Shown: in pieces, positions 35,701 to 51,001 of the stretch | How positions within the stretch are numbered: position 1 is the first letter of the stretch | How the letters are laid out: each line of letters begins with the position of its first letter | Origin: Astropecten irregularis | Taxonomy: Eukaryota > Echinodermata > Asteroidea > Paxillosida > Astropectinidae | Reading direction: 5' to 3' | Assembly (NCBI GenBank): GCA_963971285.1 | Contig: OZ020250.1 | Coordinates: 17,388,783-17,452,782, forward strand | DNA: 64,000 nucleotides | Program-made: the position numbers and the translations under genes | Notes under the pieces: model-generated | Seen by the model: only the letters and a program-made list of their open reading frames with translations | Told to the model about the DNA's origin: nothing | Database searches by the model: none

Positions 35701-38128
35701 ACATCAGTAAAGCACACTCAGTAGCCCATCAGTCCAGCGGATCCACCATCAATTCAAACATGCCAGTCTGCTCCAGTGCACCTATAGCATCCTCCACAAC
35801 GTTTACAACCAGCATCCTTTGAGTCAGGCAACCAGTCACCCTCCTGAGGATGAACGGAGCACACTGTTTGGAACGCCGAGTGTTGGCAACCGGTTCTTCT
35901 CAGAACCACACACTCATAGAAGAGATTCTTGTATAGTACCACCACAAACCTAGCACTTCCACCATGCATAGCTTCAAGACTTATAGATCTCTGAGAGGAT
36001 ACCAACTGGAAAGATGAGCACAATCTCTTTTCAACTAGACGTTTTAGGACCAGAGGGATTCTTCCCGACGAGGCTGGAGGTCAAGTCAACTCACCACCGA
36101 GGGCCAGCCTGTCCTCATCTCTCTGCTTCTTCAGCTTCCTGATTTCATAATCTCTCTCGCTCAGTAACTTGTACAACCTTCCAGTTTCATCTTTCAGCTC
36201 CTGATCGTGATTAACAAGAACACATGAGAGATGAATACAAAATTGCATATAATTACAAATGGGATATTAGGGAGACACATTAGCATCTAAAAGTGGACAT
36301 TAGGGAGACATCGGGACTTAGGGAGACTTTTTGATGTCTCATCCCTAAGGTACCAGCTACCTTTTAAAGACATATTTTTCCTGTCCATATTTTAATAGAA
36401 GGCAGAGAATGCTCTCAATATGAACAGGAGGATGTTTAGAAATAGGTAAGTAAAGTTTTGTGCACGACCCTATGGGACAGCCTCCCTAAGGTCCCATTCT
36501 CGGTTATTATAATAATAATAATGATGATGGATACTTATAAAGGGCATGTTTCTTCTTTCGACAATCACAACGTATAGTATTATTATCCCTGGTCATCGGG
36601 CCCATTTATATTCCTGAAACAATCTCGATCAACTCCCTGGGGGGTATACAGCCCCAGCTACCGTATTCAGTGCACAGAGGCTAATCAAGCACACAAAGCC
36701 ATCTCTACCCTCACAGGTACCCATTTACACCTGGGTGAAGAGAAGCAATATGTGACAAAGCGTCTTGCCCAAAGATGCAAGCACCACTAGCCCATGACTG
36801 GGCTCCAACCCACAATCTGTAGATTGACCACAAGACCTTGAGTATGACATACCAGACCACTAGACTAGGCCACAGCACCCCACATATATTACATTTAGGA
36901 TTGATAAAGATTAATATTGTAACGATATTCGCCACGATATCATGTTTATTTATGTCTGAACAATTTAATTAAGTATTAATAACGTCTACATTAGAACCAT
37001 TAATCCTCTGAAATAATTCCCTCTAGAAATTACTTCAAGCTTTTCAAAGCTTGAAAAGAAAAAAAAAAGATCGCTCTAATCAATTTCCAACCACTAAACA
37101 GTTGGTAAGTACTTTAGTCAGAATTGAAAAAAAAACACCATAATATTGACTAATTAAGTTCAAAACAACCATTATCCTTTGTTTTCTTGAGAATGCAGAC
37201 ATTGGTTTTTTTTTTTAAAGGGGTTCGTGGACTTACCCGTATTTGGCCATTGAGACGGTTGGTTAGTTCCTCATCATACAGAATATCGTTAGACACAGGT
37301 TCACTCAACTGGATAAAGAGCAAAAGTGAGAGAGGAGATGGAAAGAAGTGAATTAATGAATAATCTTAACAATCTCAACATTCTGTTGAAAAAACCTTCA
37401 CCGAAAATCAACAACAACCCTTTGGAAGAATTCTACTGCGTTATATTAATCTTGTATGACTTAAAGGTATAATATATGATTGATAAAGGTTATACAACAA
37501 CACTCACACTTTGTCTGATCCAGCATGTACATGAAATGATAAACCTGTGAAAATTTGAGCTCAATTGGCTATCTGAGTCACAAGCAAATAGCGAAAATCC
37601 GACACAATTCTTATAAAACATAAAGGATGGTTTGATCTTACCCCGATTTTGTTTGACAAATTTCTGGATATATACAGCATTTCAGGCAGAAATATTTTGA
37701 AGGTATGTTTCTACCATCACCATCTTCATACCCTGAAAGATATGTACGTATTAAATCTGTGAATATTTATGTTTGGGTATGTTACCAAAGTATGATAGTA
37801 CCTTTAATTTAAAGGAGTGCCTGACATTTCAATCCTAGCAGAATCTGTTTTTAAAGGCTCCTTCTTTATCCCACCGTTGCTCCCGGACAGCATAAAAACG
37901 GAAACTAATGCTTACTGTGAGACCAAGGTCGTCATTTAATCCCAGGCCACCTATCTTCTCCTCTTTCTTCTTCTTGGCTCCGCCTCCTTTGCCTTCCGCA
38001 TCCTTGGTGGCCGACTTCTTCCTCTTCTCTTCCTCTTCTTGACGCTGTTTGCGACGCAGTAACTTCTTCTGTTGCTGCTCTTGAAGGGCTTGAAATTGCT
38101 GTCTCAGGGTCTCGTCAGCTCCATCCAT
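23788..38128 (-). CDS. CCDC13: CCDC13 orthologue, coiled-coil centriolar-satellite/ciliogenesis protein, 15 coding exons, 786 aa
   Basis: Long coiled-coil protein; the human protein (about 715 aa) is a centriolar-satellite component needed for ciliogenesis. Coding exons on the minus strand: 38128-37916, 37308-37237, 36200-36095, 35141-35002, 34282-34187, 33356-33234, 32429-32325, 32062-31739, 31647-31471, 30921-30715, 29979-29822, 29175-29074, 27714-27589, 27091-26849, 23956-23788. They sum to 2361 nt with consistent phases. Diagnostic blocks: [20 protein letters not shown] at the start, [13 protein letters not shown] (about 142-154), [14 protein letters not shown] (about 272-285), [13 protein letters not shown] (about 440-452), [16 protein letters not shown] (about 630-645) and the end from LAIKIDEND to [10 protein letters not shown]. 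Residues 360-393 are a proline/serine-rich break in the coil. Weakest borders: the donors of exon 8 (CCA|GTGATC) and exon 10 (CTG|GTCAGA, chosen for phase over A|GTAAAC). A strong acceptor at 38137-38138, 8 nt before the ATG, implies an upstream noncoding exon. Confidence 0.93.
24568..24738. repeat. Dispersed repeat, copy 1
   Basis: GAAACATTTGAAGGGGGCAC and CCAGGGCAA(T/C)GAAGGCCAT are shared with 55455-55625 in HSC70 B intron 3. The ends carry inverted GGCCTTGAATTT / AAATTCAAAGC. Confidence 0.6.
24786..24941. repeat. GCGACGC-rich hairpin repeat
   Basis: Ends GGGGCCGATTTCATAAAGC and TTTTATTAAATCGGCCCC are inverted. The interior has four TGCGACGC motifs. Lies in the last CCDC13 intron. Confidence 0.65.
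25407..25774. mobile_element. Full family A MITE, reversed, in last CCDC13 intron
   Basis: Flanks CCTTAA|AGGTAGTATCAT and ACTACCT|TTAAAAG give a clear TTAA on both sides. Confidence 0.8.
26340..26566. repeat. Dispersed repeat joined to a 3' half CTTAGCAC MITE
   Basis: GAGCACACTGTTCGAAACG and CTCACAGAAGAGATTACATG recur near 35850-35960, 58253-58340 and (inverted) 59395-59485. The MITE half ends GCGAAATTGGCCCC. Confidence 0.55.
26600..26830. mobile_element. Inverted SINE pair next to CCDC13 exon 14
   Basis: The minus-strand unit (GGGATTCGAACCGGCGACC) and plus-strand unit (GGTCGCCGGTTCGAATCCC) meet near 26700. The right tail CCCTTGTGGATTTGATGA stops about 20 nt from the exon 14 donor at 26848. 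Confidence 0.75.
27155..27450. mobile_element. Mosaic MITE in CCDC13 intron 13
   Basis: Left TTTAAAGGTAATGTACAGGA with family A core, right ACCAATCATGTATTATACCTTTAA from family B. Confidence 0.65.
27500..27585 (+). mobile_element. Deleted SINE copy abutting the exon 13 splice donor
   Basis: CTGGCAAACGAACAAAGATA, a deletion, then GGTTCGAATCCCACTCCAGT and CAATTTTTCT. The tail ends 2-4 nt from the donor GT at 27588-27587, on the strand opposite to CCDC13. Confidence 0.75.
27847..28307. repeat. GAGTAC-rich element
   Basis: Ends CAGGGCTGAGTCCGAGTAC and GTACTCCAACACTG are loosely inverted. The core has repeated GAGTACGGGC. Target-site duplication not clear. In CCDC13 intron 12. Confidence 0.45.
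28376..28957. mobile_element. 582-bp hAT-like element rich in CAAGTCAAGTCAC
   Basis: Exact 8-bp target-site duplication GTTGAAAA at 28368-28375 and 28958-28965. Termini CAGAGGTGG and CAACTCTG. The interior is imperfect CAAGTCAAGT/ACAAGTCA repeats. In CCDC13 intron 12. Confidence 0.85.
29660..29812 (+). mobile_element. SINE copy abutting the exon 11 splice donor
   Basis: CTGCCAAACGAACAAAGATA, A-box-like TAGCTCAGTTGGTAAGAGCG, then CTGGTTCGAATCCCACTCCA. It ends about 10 nt from the exon 11 donor at 29821-29820. Confidence 0.75.
30123..30492. mobile_element. Three nested palindromes in CCDC13 intron 10
   Basis: Outer TIR TATACACACTCC / GGAGTGTGTATA with GGAAGCCATTTT / AAAATGGCTTCC. Inside lies a second element (TTTACGAAACGGAGGCTTAG / CCTCCGTTTTGTAAACGCC), followed by a small palindrome TTCAGAACATC / GATGTTCTGAA. 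The middle element recurs at 39726-39972. Confidence 0.75.
31195..31450. mobile_element. Partial family A MITE next to CCDC13 exon 9
   Basis: ATACTTTGGTTTTTGTCAAA to GGATAAATACAGCATTT; the left TIR is lost. It ends about 20 nt before the exon 9 donor at 31470. Confidence 0.6.
33425..33720 (+). mobile_element. SINE, second family, in CCDC13 intron 5
   Basis: GCCTCGTGGTCTGG, GTGGGTTTGAATCC, CCTTGGGCAAGACGCTTTAT. Most complete copy of this family in the window. Confidence 0.7.
35330..35960. mobile_element. CTTAGCAC MITE (35330-35575) followed by an inverted dispersed repeat (35590-35960)
   Basis: The MITE ends in GCAATTGGCCCC. After it, AAGAATCTCTTCTATC/GGTTCTGAGAAGAAC is matched inverted by GTTCTTCTCAGAACC/AGAAGAGATTCTTG. 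Both lie in CCDC13 intron 3. Confidence 0.6.
36270..36880. repeat. Uninterrupted copy of the 2740-3430 repeat, then a reversed SINE
   Basis: 36270-36490 has GGGAGACATCGGGACTTAGG and CTACCTTTTAAAGACATATT. 36590-36880 is a minus-strand SINE of the second family (GCGTCTTGCCCAAAGATGC). Intron 2 of CCDC13. Confidence 0.6.
37465..37805. mobile_element. Mosaic MITE in CCDC13 intron 1
   Basis: Left end TTAAAGGTATAATATATGAT (family B), right end CCAAAGTATGATAGTACCTTTAA-like (family A), with the family B to A switch in the middle. Confidence 0.7.
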
Positions 38129-38138
38129 AGTCAATTCT
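38129..38138 (-). promoter_or_regulatory. 5'-UTR splice acceptor of CCDC13
   Basis: On the minus strand the pyrimidine-rich run TTCTGTTGTTTTCCAG ends at 38137, and AATTGACT leads to the ATG at 38128. This implies a spliced noncoding exon upstream and a promoter beyond the repeat at 38199-38450. Confidence 0.55.
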
Positions 38139-38198
38139 GGAAAACAACAGAACATAAGCAATTAACACATCAAGAAGTATTAAAGTCTTGATTATCAT

Positions 38199-38450
38199 TA
38201 AAGGCAGCGTACATGATTTGGAAGGCCTGCAAAAACAAATTATTGAGTTTGAGACAGAAAATGGACTCAACAGTTCGTAAACAGTGCAAACAGTCACCAT
38301 GGGAAATCTTGGTTCATCAGATGCTGTTTTTTTTTTCAAGGAAATCAAGATTTAGTGTCTTTTCCAAAGATAGTTCGTCCGAAATTTTTTTGGAACAAAC
38401 ATAAATAAAGGACACCCTCACTTGAGTTGTTTTAGTTATCCCCTTTCACT
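38199..38450. mobile_element. Family C MITE upstream of CCDC13
   Basis: TTAAAGGCAGCGTACATGAT through AGTTGTTTTAGTTATCCCC. It sits within the predicted 5'-UTR intron of CCDC13. Confidence 0.65.
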
Positions 38451-39075
38451 CAAGGTATGAAGTAGATGCGATGATCGTAACCCTAGGTCTGACATGGGGA
38501 CCGAGATTGAAAGTATGTCCGTGCTGATCTATGATCCCTTTTTATTAAAGAAGGCCTAAGTTTTGCAGTTGTGGTACGTAGGGGCCTAATGTCAGATCAT
38601 GTGGTTGTACAAACAATTGTTGTACTTTGTAGTTTAGAAATTAATTTTTGAAAGGTAAAGCAACACTTTTAAATCTATTAATAGGTACGAGATGCTATTG
38701 TAAACAATCAACCATTGTAAGTATATATCATTTTTTATGTTTATGTAAAAATCATTGATGGGGAGTTATAAATAAACAGCTTTTTAATTAACTCCATGAA
38801 CGTTATTTACCTTCGCAACGGCGACTTCTTCGGGAATTTTCCCACAGATTGCATTGGGATGGGTACCTAGACGATACGCAGGCTATAAGCATTACAAAAA
38901 GAAGGCGACAGAAAAGGGTACCGACTAATATAATAATAGAGGGCGCTCTTGATGCTAAATGTAAGCCGTGTCCGAATTCTTCGGCTGGGGATTACATTTT
39001 GTGCACAAGTAACGGGGGAAGAGGCTTCCAAGCCATTACATTGTACACAAATAATTATGTTGTGCTATATCATTA

Positions 39076-39210
39076 TGGGTGCATTCGTTTAGCTAACACG
39101 GGTCAGCCCCTTACTGGGAATGGTCGTGCTATACTGCACAAAACAAGCGAGAGAATGGGGACGAGGTTGACTGGTGTCGACCCGGGGAAGCTAAACGAAT
39201 GCACCCTATG
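39076..39210. repeat. Short TIR element upstream of CCDC13
   Basis: GGGTGCATTCGTTTAGCT and AGCTAAACGAATGCACCC are perfectly inverted; next to them GGGTC/GACCC. The 131-codon open frame across this region (38849-39244) is not recognised and includes the TIRs. Confidence 0.7.
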
Positions 39211-39725
39211 GAGTCTTTTCCCCAAAACCCCACAAAGAGGCTAAATAATGCTTTCCCCAAAAATTAATAAATAAAAAATAATCAATAGATAAATCAAATA
39301 ACCACATGGTTGCAAAAATTTAACGAAACATCTCTGTGATTTTTCTGCGCACTGATTTGTGGGCAAGTATTGCGGAATCTTACAGAATCTTGTAGTAATG
39401 GAAATTACTTAGGTGGGAAAAGCCATTTGCGAGTTAAATCTGGTACACAGGCTTCTTTCATTGCCATATAAACACATCAATTTGAATTTCCCAGACTAAA
39501 GACTATTTATAAAGCTATATCACATGTTTCAGGGCAAGCTTTTGCTTAGAATAACAGATGTCTTGCACAAATAAAATGTCCATAAGGAATAAAAAATGGC
39601 ACAAAGGAACCAGTGCATTCCAGAGATGGGTATCATAGTTGTACCAAAATCATGTTCCATATTGCAACAGAGCTATTTAGTCTGGGAAATTCAATTTAGG
39701 GCGTTTATGAGCAATGAATGATGTG

Positions 39726-39972
39726 TACCTTTGGCGTTTACGAAACAGAGGCTTAGTCTCAGGCTCAAGCTCTGACATCCATACTGCTGCAAATATAGGT
39801 TGTGGTTTTTCATTGAAGCCGAAGTGGCTTTCTCTTTCAAACCAGAGAATATACTTCAGAACCAAAGCCAAAAGCCTCTATTTTGATATCCATTATTTCA
39901 GAATGGATTCACGAAATGGAGCCTGAGCCAGAGCCTGAGACAGAGCCTGAGCCTCCGTTTCATAAATGTCCC
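39726..39972. mobile_element. GGAGGCTTAG-type TIR element
   Basis: GGCGTTTACGAAACAGAGGC at the left and GCCTCCGTTTCATAAATG at the right; core shared with 30169-30380. Confidence 0.65.
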
Positions 39973-41014
39973 TAAATATCGTACTATTAAGATGTAACTC
40001 GCAAATACATGTAGCTTATTGTACTGTTGTCTCTCGACACATCTTCACCAACAGAAAACTACAGGCATGCAACTTAAAAAAAAGAGGAAATCCCAATCTT
40101 TGAACAATGTTTTAAACTTTTTAATGGCATAAGCCTGAAATGAAAAAAAGAGGAACTCAGCTGATCCGTGTAAAAGTTGCATGCCTGCAACTACAGCAAT
40201 CCAAAATAGGACATATTTGGGATTCTAATGAAATTTGACACCTGCCCTTTGAGTGTTAAGCACTTAATATCTTGTTCTAAATCAAGCACATACACACACA
40301 CACAAAATAAACTGATCAAGAAACAACAAAATATATAAATGTTCTTCTTTCAATGTTTCCATTGAATTATATTTGGTTTCAGGTGTTAACAATTAACGTT
40401 AAGGGCAAAAAATAATTTCTTATAATAATCATGAAATGAGAACTGCTACAAAGTAAGTTTGCACCGAGTATTCAACAAATCAAAGCTTTTAACATTAGGT
40501 AACTCCAAGAAAACAATTTAAAGTAGTAAATCATTCAATAATTTTTGTACTGTAACTTGAGACAATAACCGGTAGTAATGTTCCTGCATAACAGACTGGG
40601 ATATATCCATTTCATATTATACCTTCAAATCAATCATTATTAGATTTATAAACACAAAAACACGAAGGCTAGTTGTTAGTTGGACATGTATTTCTGATCT
40701 AGTACCTTGATTTACAGGGCAAACCTGTTGGCTTTTGGAAGAGAAGAGCAAATAAATACCAGTACTAGACTATTGACACACCTGCGGGGATGCACAAAGC
40801 TGCCCTATAAAAACCTTTCTCAAAAATACTGCAAGTCCTGCACACTAACTTCATTATAAAAATGATGTTCATTATGAAAATGATGTATCACCTTATAAGA
40901 GTACAAAGTCCTACACAGCAAACAATGCTGAACATATTTCCACTGCGCAAAAGCGTCCCAAACCAGTAGTAGCTTATTGATGGTAATTACAAAATATCAC
41001 TGCGTACTTGGGTT
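39973..41014. other. Spacer between HSC70 A 3' end and CCDC13, no gene seen
   Basis: AT-rich single-copy-looking sequence with a short CA run near 40290. No coding signal, splice-linked exons or TIRs recognised. Confidence 0.5.
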
Positions 41015-41020
41015 TTTATT
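41015..41020 (-). terminator. Candidate poly(A) signal of HSC70 copy A
   Basis: AATAAA on the minus strand about 1.09 kb after the stop. The block shared with copy B (about 41390-41680) would then be within the 3' UTR. Confidence 0.35.
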
Positions 41021-42108
41021 TTATATAAATTTCCTCAAGAGCTATACAGGTCTAATCACATGGCCATGTACTTGCTTCTGACAAATCGCAATTGGTCAAT
41101 TCACTATCATGTGCCAGTGGATTTCCTGATCACCAGCGAGTAGGCCGGGGAATATCCGAAGGAACTGTTAATACACATCTCACTGCGCATGGAACATGCA
41201 CTGTGCATCTATCCTAGTTTGCAGTGGGCATGCATGAATGTAGTTTTACATGAAGTTTATGAAAATGAACGTTTTGCTGCACTTGAACGAAACATTTTGG
41301 ACAATCAAGAATATTGTTGAGGTAAAGCCTACAATGAGACGGCAATGTTGCAAATGAAACTCAATAATCCCCAAACTCCAACTTTTTCCCCACAACAAAC
41401 AAAAAGATTATGGAAAGAATTCCACTGACAGCCATTACAGAAGAGGGATTATATCCTCTAAGAGTTATCTTAATGGATACAAGAATTTAACTTCAATCTC
41501 AGCTGTGTAACACTGGGGTAGTATATATCTGAAAAGCGAGGTTTACAGGTCCCTTTTTAAACCTACAATGATACACTTTGAACGTAGTGACAGCCATTTT
41601 CTTGTTTGTCAATGCCCCTCTGTCAGCCCCATGATAGGGTTTGTGCACAAGTAATGGCCGCCAGCTTCCCAAGAACGCAGCAGGTCAGGACTTGACAAAA
41701 AACAGATAGAAATCTTCCCCTCAATTTATCAAAATATAAACTATTGTACCTATTATCCACACTGATAGTTTGTTAAAAATGGCCAAGCCGTGAGAACAGA
41801 GCTTATAACTTGAAAGTGATGACAGGCAGCATCAAGAAAATAGCTGTTTTCTCATTACTTTGTATTTTAGATGCACATTAGCGGAGAGTTGAGGGTATGA
41901 CAATATGGCTGTGACTAGCTGTATACATTTTTACATGGTTCCTCTTAAGCCCCTATCATCAGATATAATCATCAGTTTCCTAGATTTATGCATTGCACAA
42001 AGAGAGCTCTAGGTTATTTTAAAAGGTAGTGTCTGTACGATAGTATTTTAGTACGCAACCACAGGGAATTTAGTTTGTGTGTTTGACGTCATTCTATAGG
42101 AAGGCAGT

Positions 42109-47130
<5,022 letters not shown>

Positions 47131-47299
47131 GATGATTACTGGCGAAATCAAATGAAACACCATCGTTTAGAATAACAACTAACAAAACTAAATGAATAAA
47201 GAGAGCACTAGATACACTTAACATTTCAGTTGTTGTCCACAGTTTATAATATTGGTACAATGGTAGGTGTCAGTAGTTGTCAGCACTGGTCGTTAACCC

Positions 47300-47538
47300 T
47301 AACCCTCCTCAATCCTCCAAAATCCTTCTGGTTTGGAGGATTTGAGGATTCAGGATATAATGTCATTTTCAAGTGAGGACCACTTGAGGAGTTGCAAGGA
47401 TTCAGGATAAACGCATTTTTTGAGGTATGGCCACCGAAGGATTCTGAAGGATTCAGGATTCACGTACCTCTCATTTTGAGTATAAGTGAGATCACTGGAT
47501 GATTATGGAGGATTGAGGAGGAATGCTGTTTTTTAACT
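47300..47538. repeat. GGATTCAGGA / GAGGATT degenerate repeat
   Basis: Imperfect AAGGATT, GAGGATT and GGATTCAGGAT motifs. The array continues on the other side of the TIR element (49009-49040), so the element landed inside it. Confidence 0.6.
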
Positions 47539-49005
47539 ACCGTAAAGTGCCATGTATACGGCGCACTTTTTTTCACCTCGGCAAAAATCAAAAGTTGGGG
47601 GTGCGCCGTATACATGGGTACAGCCCGCTGGTGGTCTCGAGAGTGTGGGTTGTGATCATTGCGCCGCGCCTAGTTAAAGCATGTGATGCACCGGCAGCAA
47701 CGGTAACCAATTAGCACGATGTCTGACTGAAAATTGAGCGAATGATTCATGAAAAATACCACTTAAAAAATATAATATTTCCGACTCTTGCGATTGGCCA
47801 AGGAAAACTGAAGTGCAAAAATCGATAAGGGTTATGACTAGAGACACCGAAAATAGCATGCGAAAACACGGTTGGAGCGCCGTAATATGCACGCGACGTC
47901 GGGCGAGTGGACATGTGCATTTACATTACAGTCAAATGCAATCTCCGGGCCGTGACGGTCCGATCGTTGGACTATGGTCGGACGTACATATTTCATTTAA
48001 GAATGTCGTGATTGTTCAATAAATTATCAAACCTGTGTCTGGAGTCATTATTTTAATCAACAATAGTCAAGTTTCCATTGGGAAATATCCTTATCCTCAT
48101 GGGTAAAAAACGTCAAGTTCGCGACAGCGTTTCGCTGCAACGTGAACCGCCATTTTGATTTGTTCTAATGTAAAGATGACAATTTGTAAAGCGCGCGCAG
48201 ATCGTCTAGCCAATCACAAAATTCGCTCGCGCTATTGCGGACGTAGGATGAACAATTTGAGGTTCAATTGAGCCAACTCGTACGCCGCTAAACCCGTACG
48301 CCGACCAAATCACCGTGCGCTAATAATATTACCAACTCGTACGATCGGGTCGGCGTGCGAGTTGGTCGGCGACTCGGCGTATGGTTGGTACGAGTTGCCA
48401 GCATTCGTCGGCCCCACCACGTGCAATTATTTCGTGCGAGGAAAATGCCGATAGCTTTGGATCGAGTCGAACGTTATGATCATGATAGTTTGACACGCAG
48501 CGCTTGCAACACATTGTCCACTCACACAAAAATACGGAACGGGAATGTACAATTGTCGTTTGAATTTGTAGACTGCTGAGGAAGTGGTGGAGATCGAATA
48601 CTGTTTGCACGTGTGCACGACAGGATGTAGGCCGCGCCGCATGCTTAACGATAGTAGGCCTACATCATGTAGGCATCCGTACGTACTGCTTTCTGCGGCG
48701 TGGCATGGCGCAGCGTTGCGTGACACTGACGCACATCGGGTTGTTGCAAACTCGGGCATAACATCCCTGAAAGTTGTGAGTTGGATTGAGTAATTCATTG
48801 TTTTTATTTTTCTCGAATTTGAAATTCTCAATTGAAATACAAGTCACAAATCACAAATCACAAATGAGCTGAGAAAAATTAGCAATGCCGTTTTCTAATT
48901 TTGTTGGTCATTCACGGCAGATTTTTTTTTCCCTGCCGGCTGATGTCAAAAGTTGGGGTGCGCCGTATACATGGGTGCGCCGTATACATGGCACTTTACG
49001 GTATG
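47539..49005. mobile_element. About 1.47-kb non-autonomous TIR element in the HSC70 A 5' region
   Basis: Left TACCGTAAAGTGCCATGTAT then ACGGCGCAC; right GTGCGCCGTATACATGGCAC then TTTACGGTA. A TA flanks each end. A truncated duplicate of the TIR core lies just inside both ends (GGTGCGCCGTATACATGGGT). The flanks are GAGGATTGAGGAG repeats. No transposase frame; superfamily (Tc1/pogo-like) only inferred. Confidence 0.75.
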
Positions 49006-49629
49006 TCCCTATGAGGATTTTGAAGGATTGAGGAGGGTAGTTATATAAAAGGCTCAAGTGAGTTAGGGTTATTAATTAATCAGGATCAAGCTGATATGTG
49101 ATGTATTTGTAGTCATCAGGCATGTAACATAGATTTAAAAAAAAACGAGGAAATTCCAATCTTTACAAGATTTTGTGCAGTATTTTTCTATTTTCAATGG
49201 CATAAAATTGAAGAGAAAAAAAGAGGAAATCAGCTGATCCGAGGAAAAGTTGCATGCCTGAGTCATTTGGGGACATTTTCAGCACAATATGCCTACCAGC
49301 AGTTTTTATGTGGAATCAAAAATTCGCTTTTCTAACGTTAGTCTTTCGAGATTGCAGCCCAAAAATATACTGGGTCTGTTACTGGGTGTATTCTAATACA
49401 GTAATACTGATACAAAGACAAAAAACAACGAAAACTACAGAAACACCAAAGTTTTTGCAGTCTAAAGAAGTTTTAAGCCACGGCTGATCTAGTAAGTTTT
49501 ATGTATAGCCTGCGAGTCTCACAATGCGCACCATGAAATGAGTCAGCTGCTTAGTTAGAGGTCAAGGCCTTTTGTTTTTTTACAGCAGTTTCCTGTGATA
49601 TTGTTCTCGAGGCCTGACTGCTGAAGTTT

Positions 49630-49990
49630 GATAAAAAATTGATGTTTTCCGATGAAAATCCAGACGATCGTTTTAGACTTTTTCGGAGCATAGACCATCT
49701 TGTGTGGTTCTCTGCCACACACACACTCGACTTCAAGCTTGTTTCTTGAGACTTTTGGAGAGTCGGTCTTGAGTCAACAGCGCACGTGCAAACCATGCTT
49801 GCGCAATTGTGAGCATTTGCCGTTGTATTGCGCGTGCGTACGCATGCGCTGTTGACTCAAGACCGACTCTCCAAAAATCTCCCATTGTCAGAGAGCCAAA
49901 CCATGATGGTCGACAATCCAAAAAAGTAAGAAATGATCGTCTGCATTTCCATCGGAAAACATTGATTTTAACAACACGGAGAGATTGTCA
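49630..49990. mobile_element. Foldback repeat with about 150-bp arms
   Basis: TTGGAGAGTCGGTCTTGAGT then CAACAGCGCA at 49754-49783 is inverted as TGCGCTGTTGACTCAAGACC then GACTCTCCAA near 49846-49875. Outer parts (TTTTCCGATGAAAATCCAGA / TGCATTTCCATCGGAAAA) also pair. The spacer is about 60 bp. Confidence 0.75.
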
Positions 49991-50170
49991 GCGCAAGTAC
50001 CGTGAAGGACAATATATTTCCGTGTACAAAACATTTTCAAAGTCTATGGGATTCTCTGGGGCGCTAGACCGACCGTCAGCCCCCCCAAAAAGAAACGGGA
50101 GTTCAGCGCCCCAGTTACTGGTCTAGCCTACCCTCCCATAATGCTTTGAACTGCATCAGCAATAAATGGT

Positions 50171-50666
50171 GTACGAGTTGGTCGGCGTACGAGTTGGTCG
50201 GCGTACGAGTTGGTCGGCGTACGAGTTGGTCGGCGTACGAGTTGGTCGGCGTACGAGTTGGTCGGCGTACGAGTTGGTCGGCGTACGAGTTGGTCGGCGT
50301 ACGAGTTGGTCGGCGTACGAGTTGGTCGGCGTACGAGTTGGTCGGCGTACGAGTTGGTCGGCGTACGAGTTGGTCGGCGTACGAGTTGGTCGGCGTACGA
50401 GTTGGTCGGCGTACGAGTTGGTCGGCGTACGAGTTGGTCGGCGTACGAGTTGGTCGGCGTACGAGTTGGTCGGCGTACGAGTTGGTCGGCGTACGAGTTG
50501 GTCGGCGTACGAGTTGGTCGGCGTACGAGTTGGTCGGCGTACGAGTTGGTCGGCGTACGAGTTGGTCGGCGTACGAGTTGGTCGGCGTACGAGTTGGTCG
50601 GCGTACGAGTTGGTCGGCGTACGAGTTGGCTGGGGAACGAGTTGGTCGGCGTACGAGTTGGTCGGC
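50171..50666. repeat. 16-bp satellite, about 31 copies
   Basis: Unit GTACGAGTTGGTCGGC repeated with almost no change; one pair of units near 50619-50650 is altered (GGCTGGGGAACGAG). Because 16 is not a multiple of 3, all frames stay open on both strands, giving long false reading frames. Confidence 0.95.
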
Positions 50667-51001
50667 GACTCGGCGTACAGGCAGCGCCCCTGACCCTGTC
50701 ATGCCTGTTGGGTCTAATGTCTTAAAATTAAATCATATGAATGTATTCGTTTCTATAACTTATAAGTTATAGGCCTAATATTAATAATTTAGGGAGTAAC
50801 TATAATTTCTTTTTGCAGATACCCTGCCACAGTCTTACATTCTTAACAAGTCTGACCATGCTGACCGGCGTTTTAATCATGACGCGAGTGAAGTAACAAA
50901 GCCAAATCAGAGATCGTGCGGAAATCTTGACTTTTTTTTATTGAATAGGGGGCCTAAACTTTCAAAAGTTCAAATTAACTGTTAAAATTAAGTCTACTTA
51001 C

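Noticed and set aside
38849..39244. 131-codon open frame upstream of CCDC13
   Set aside because: No recognisable domain, and it runs across the TIRs of a short mobile element. No splice-consistent partner exon was found.
50115..50772. Long open reading frames (up to about 208 codons) on both strands
   Set aside because: They are produced by the 16-bp satellite, which keeps all frames open. Proteins such as repeated VRRPTRTPTNSYADQL are artefacts.
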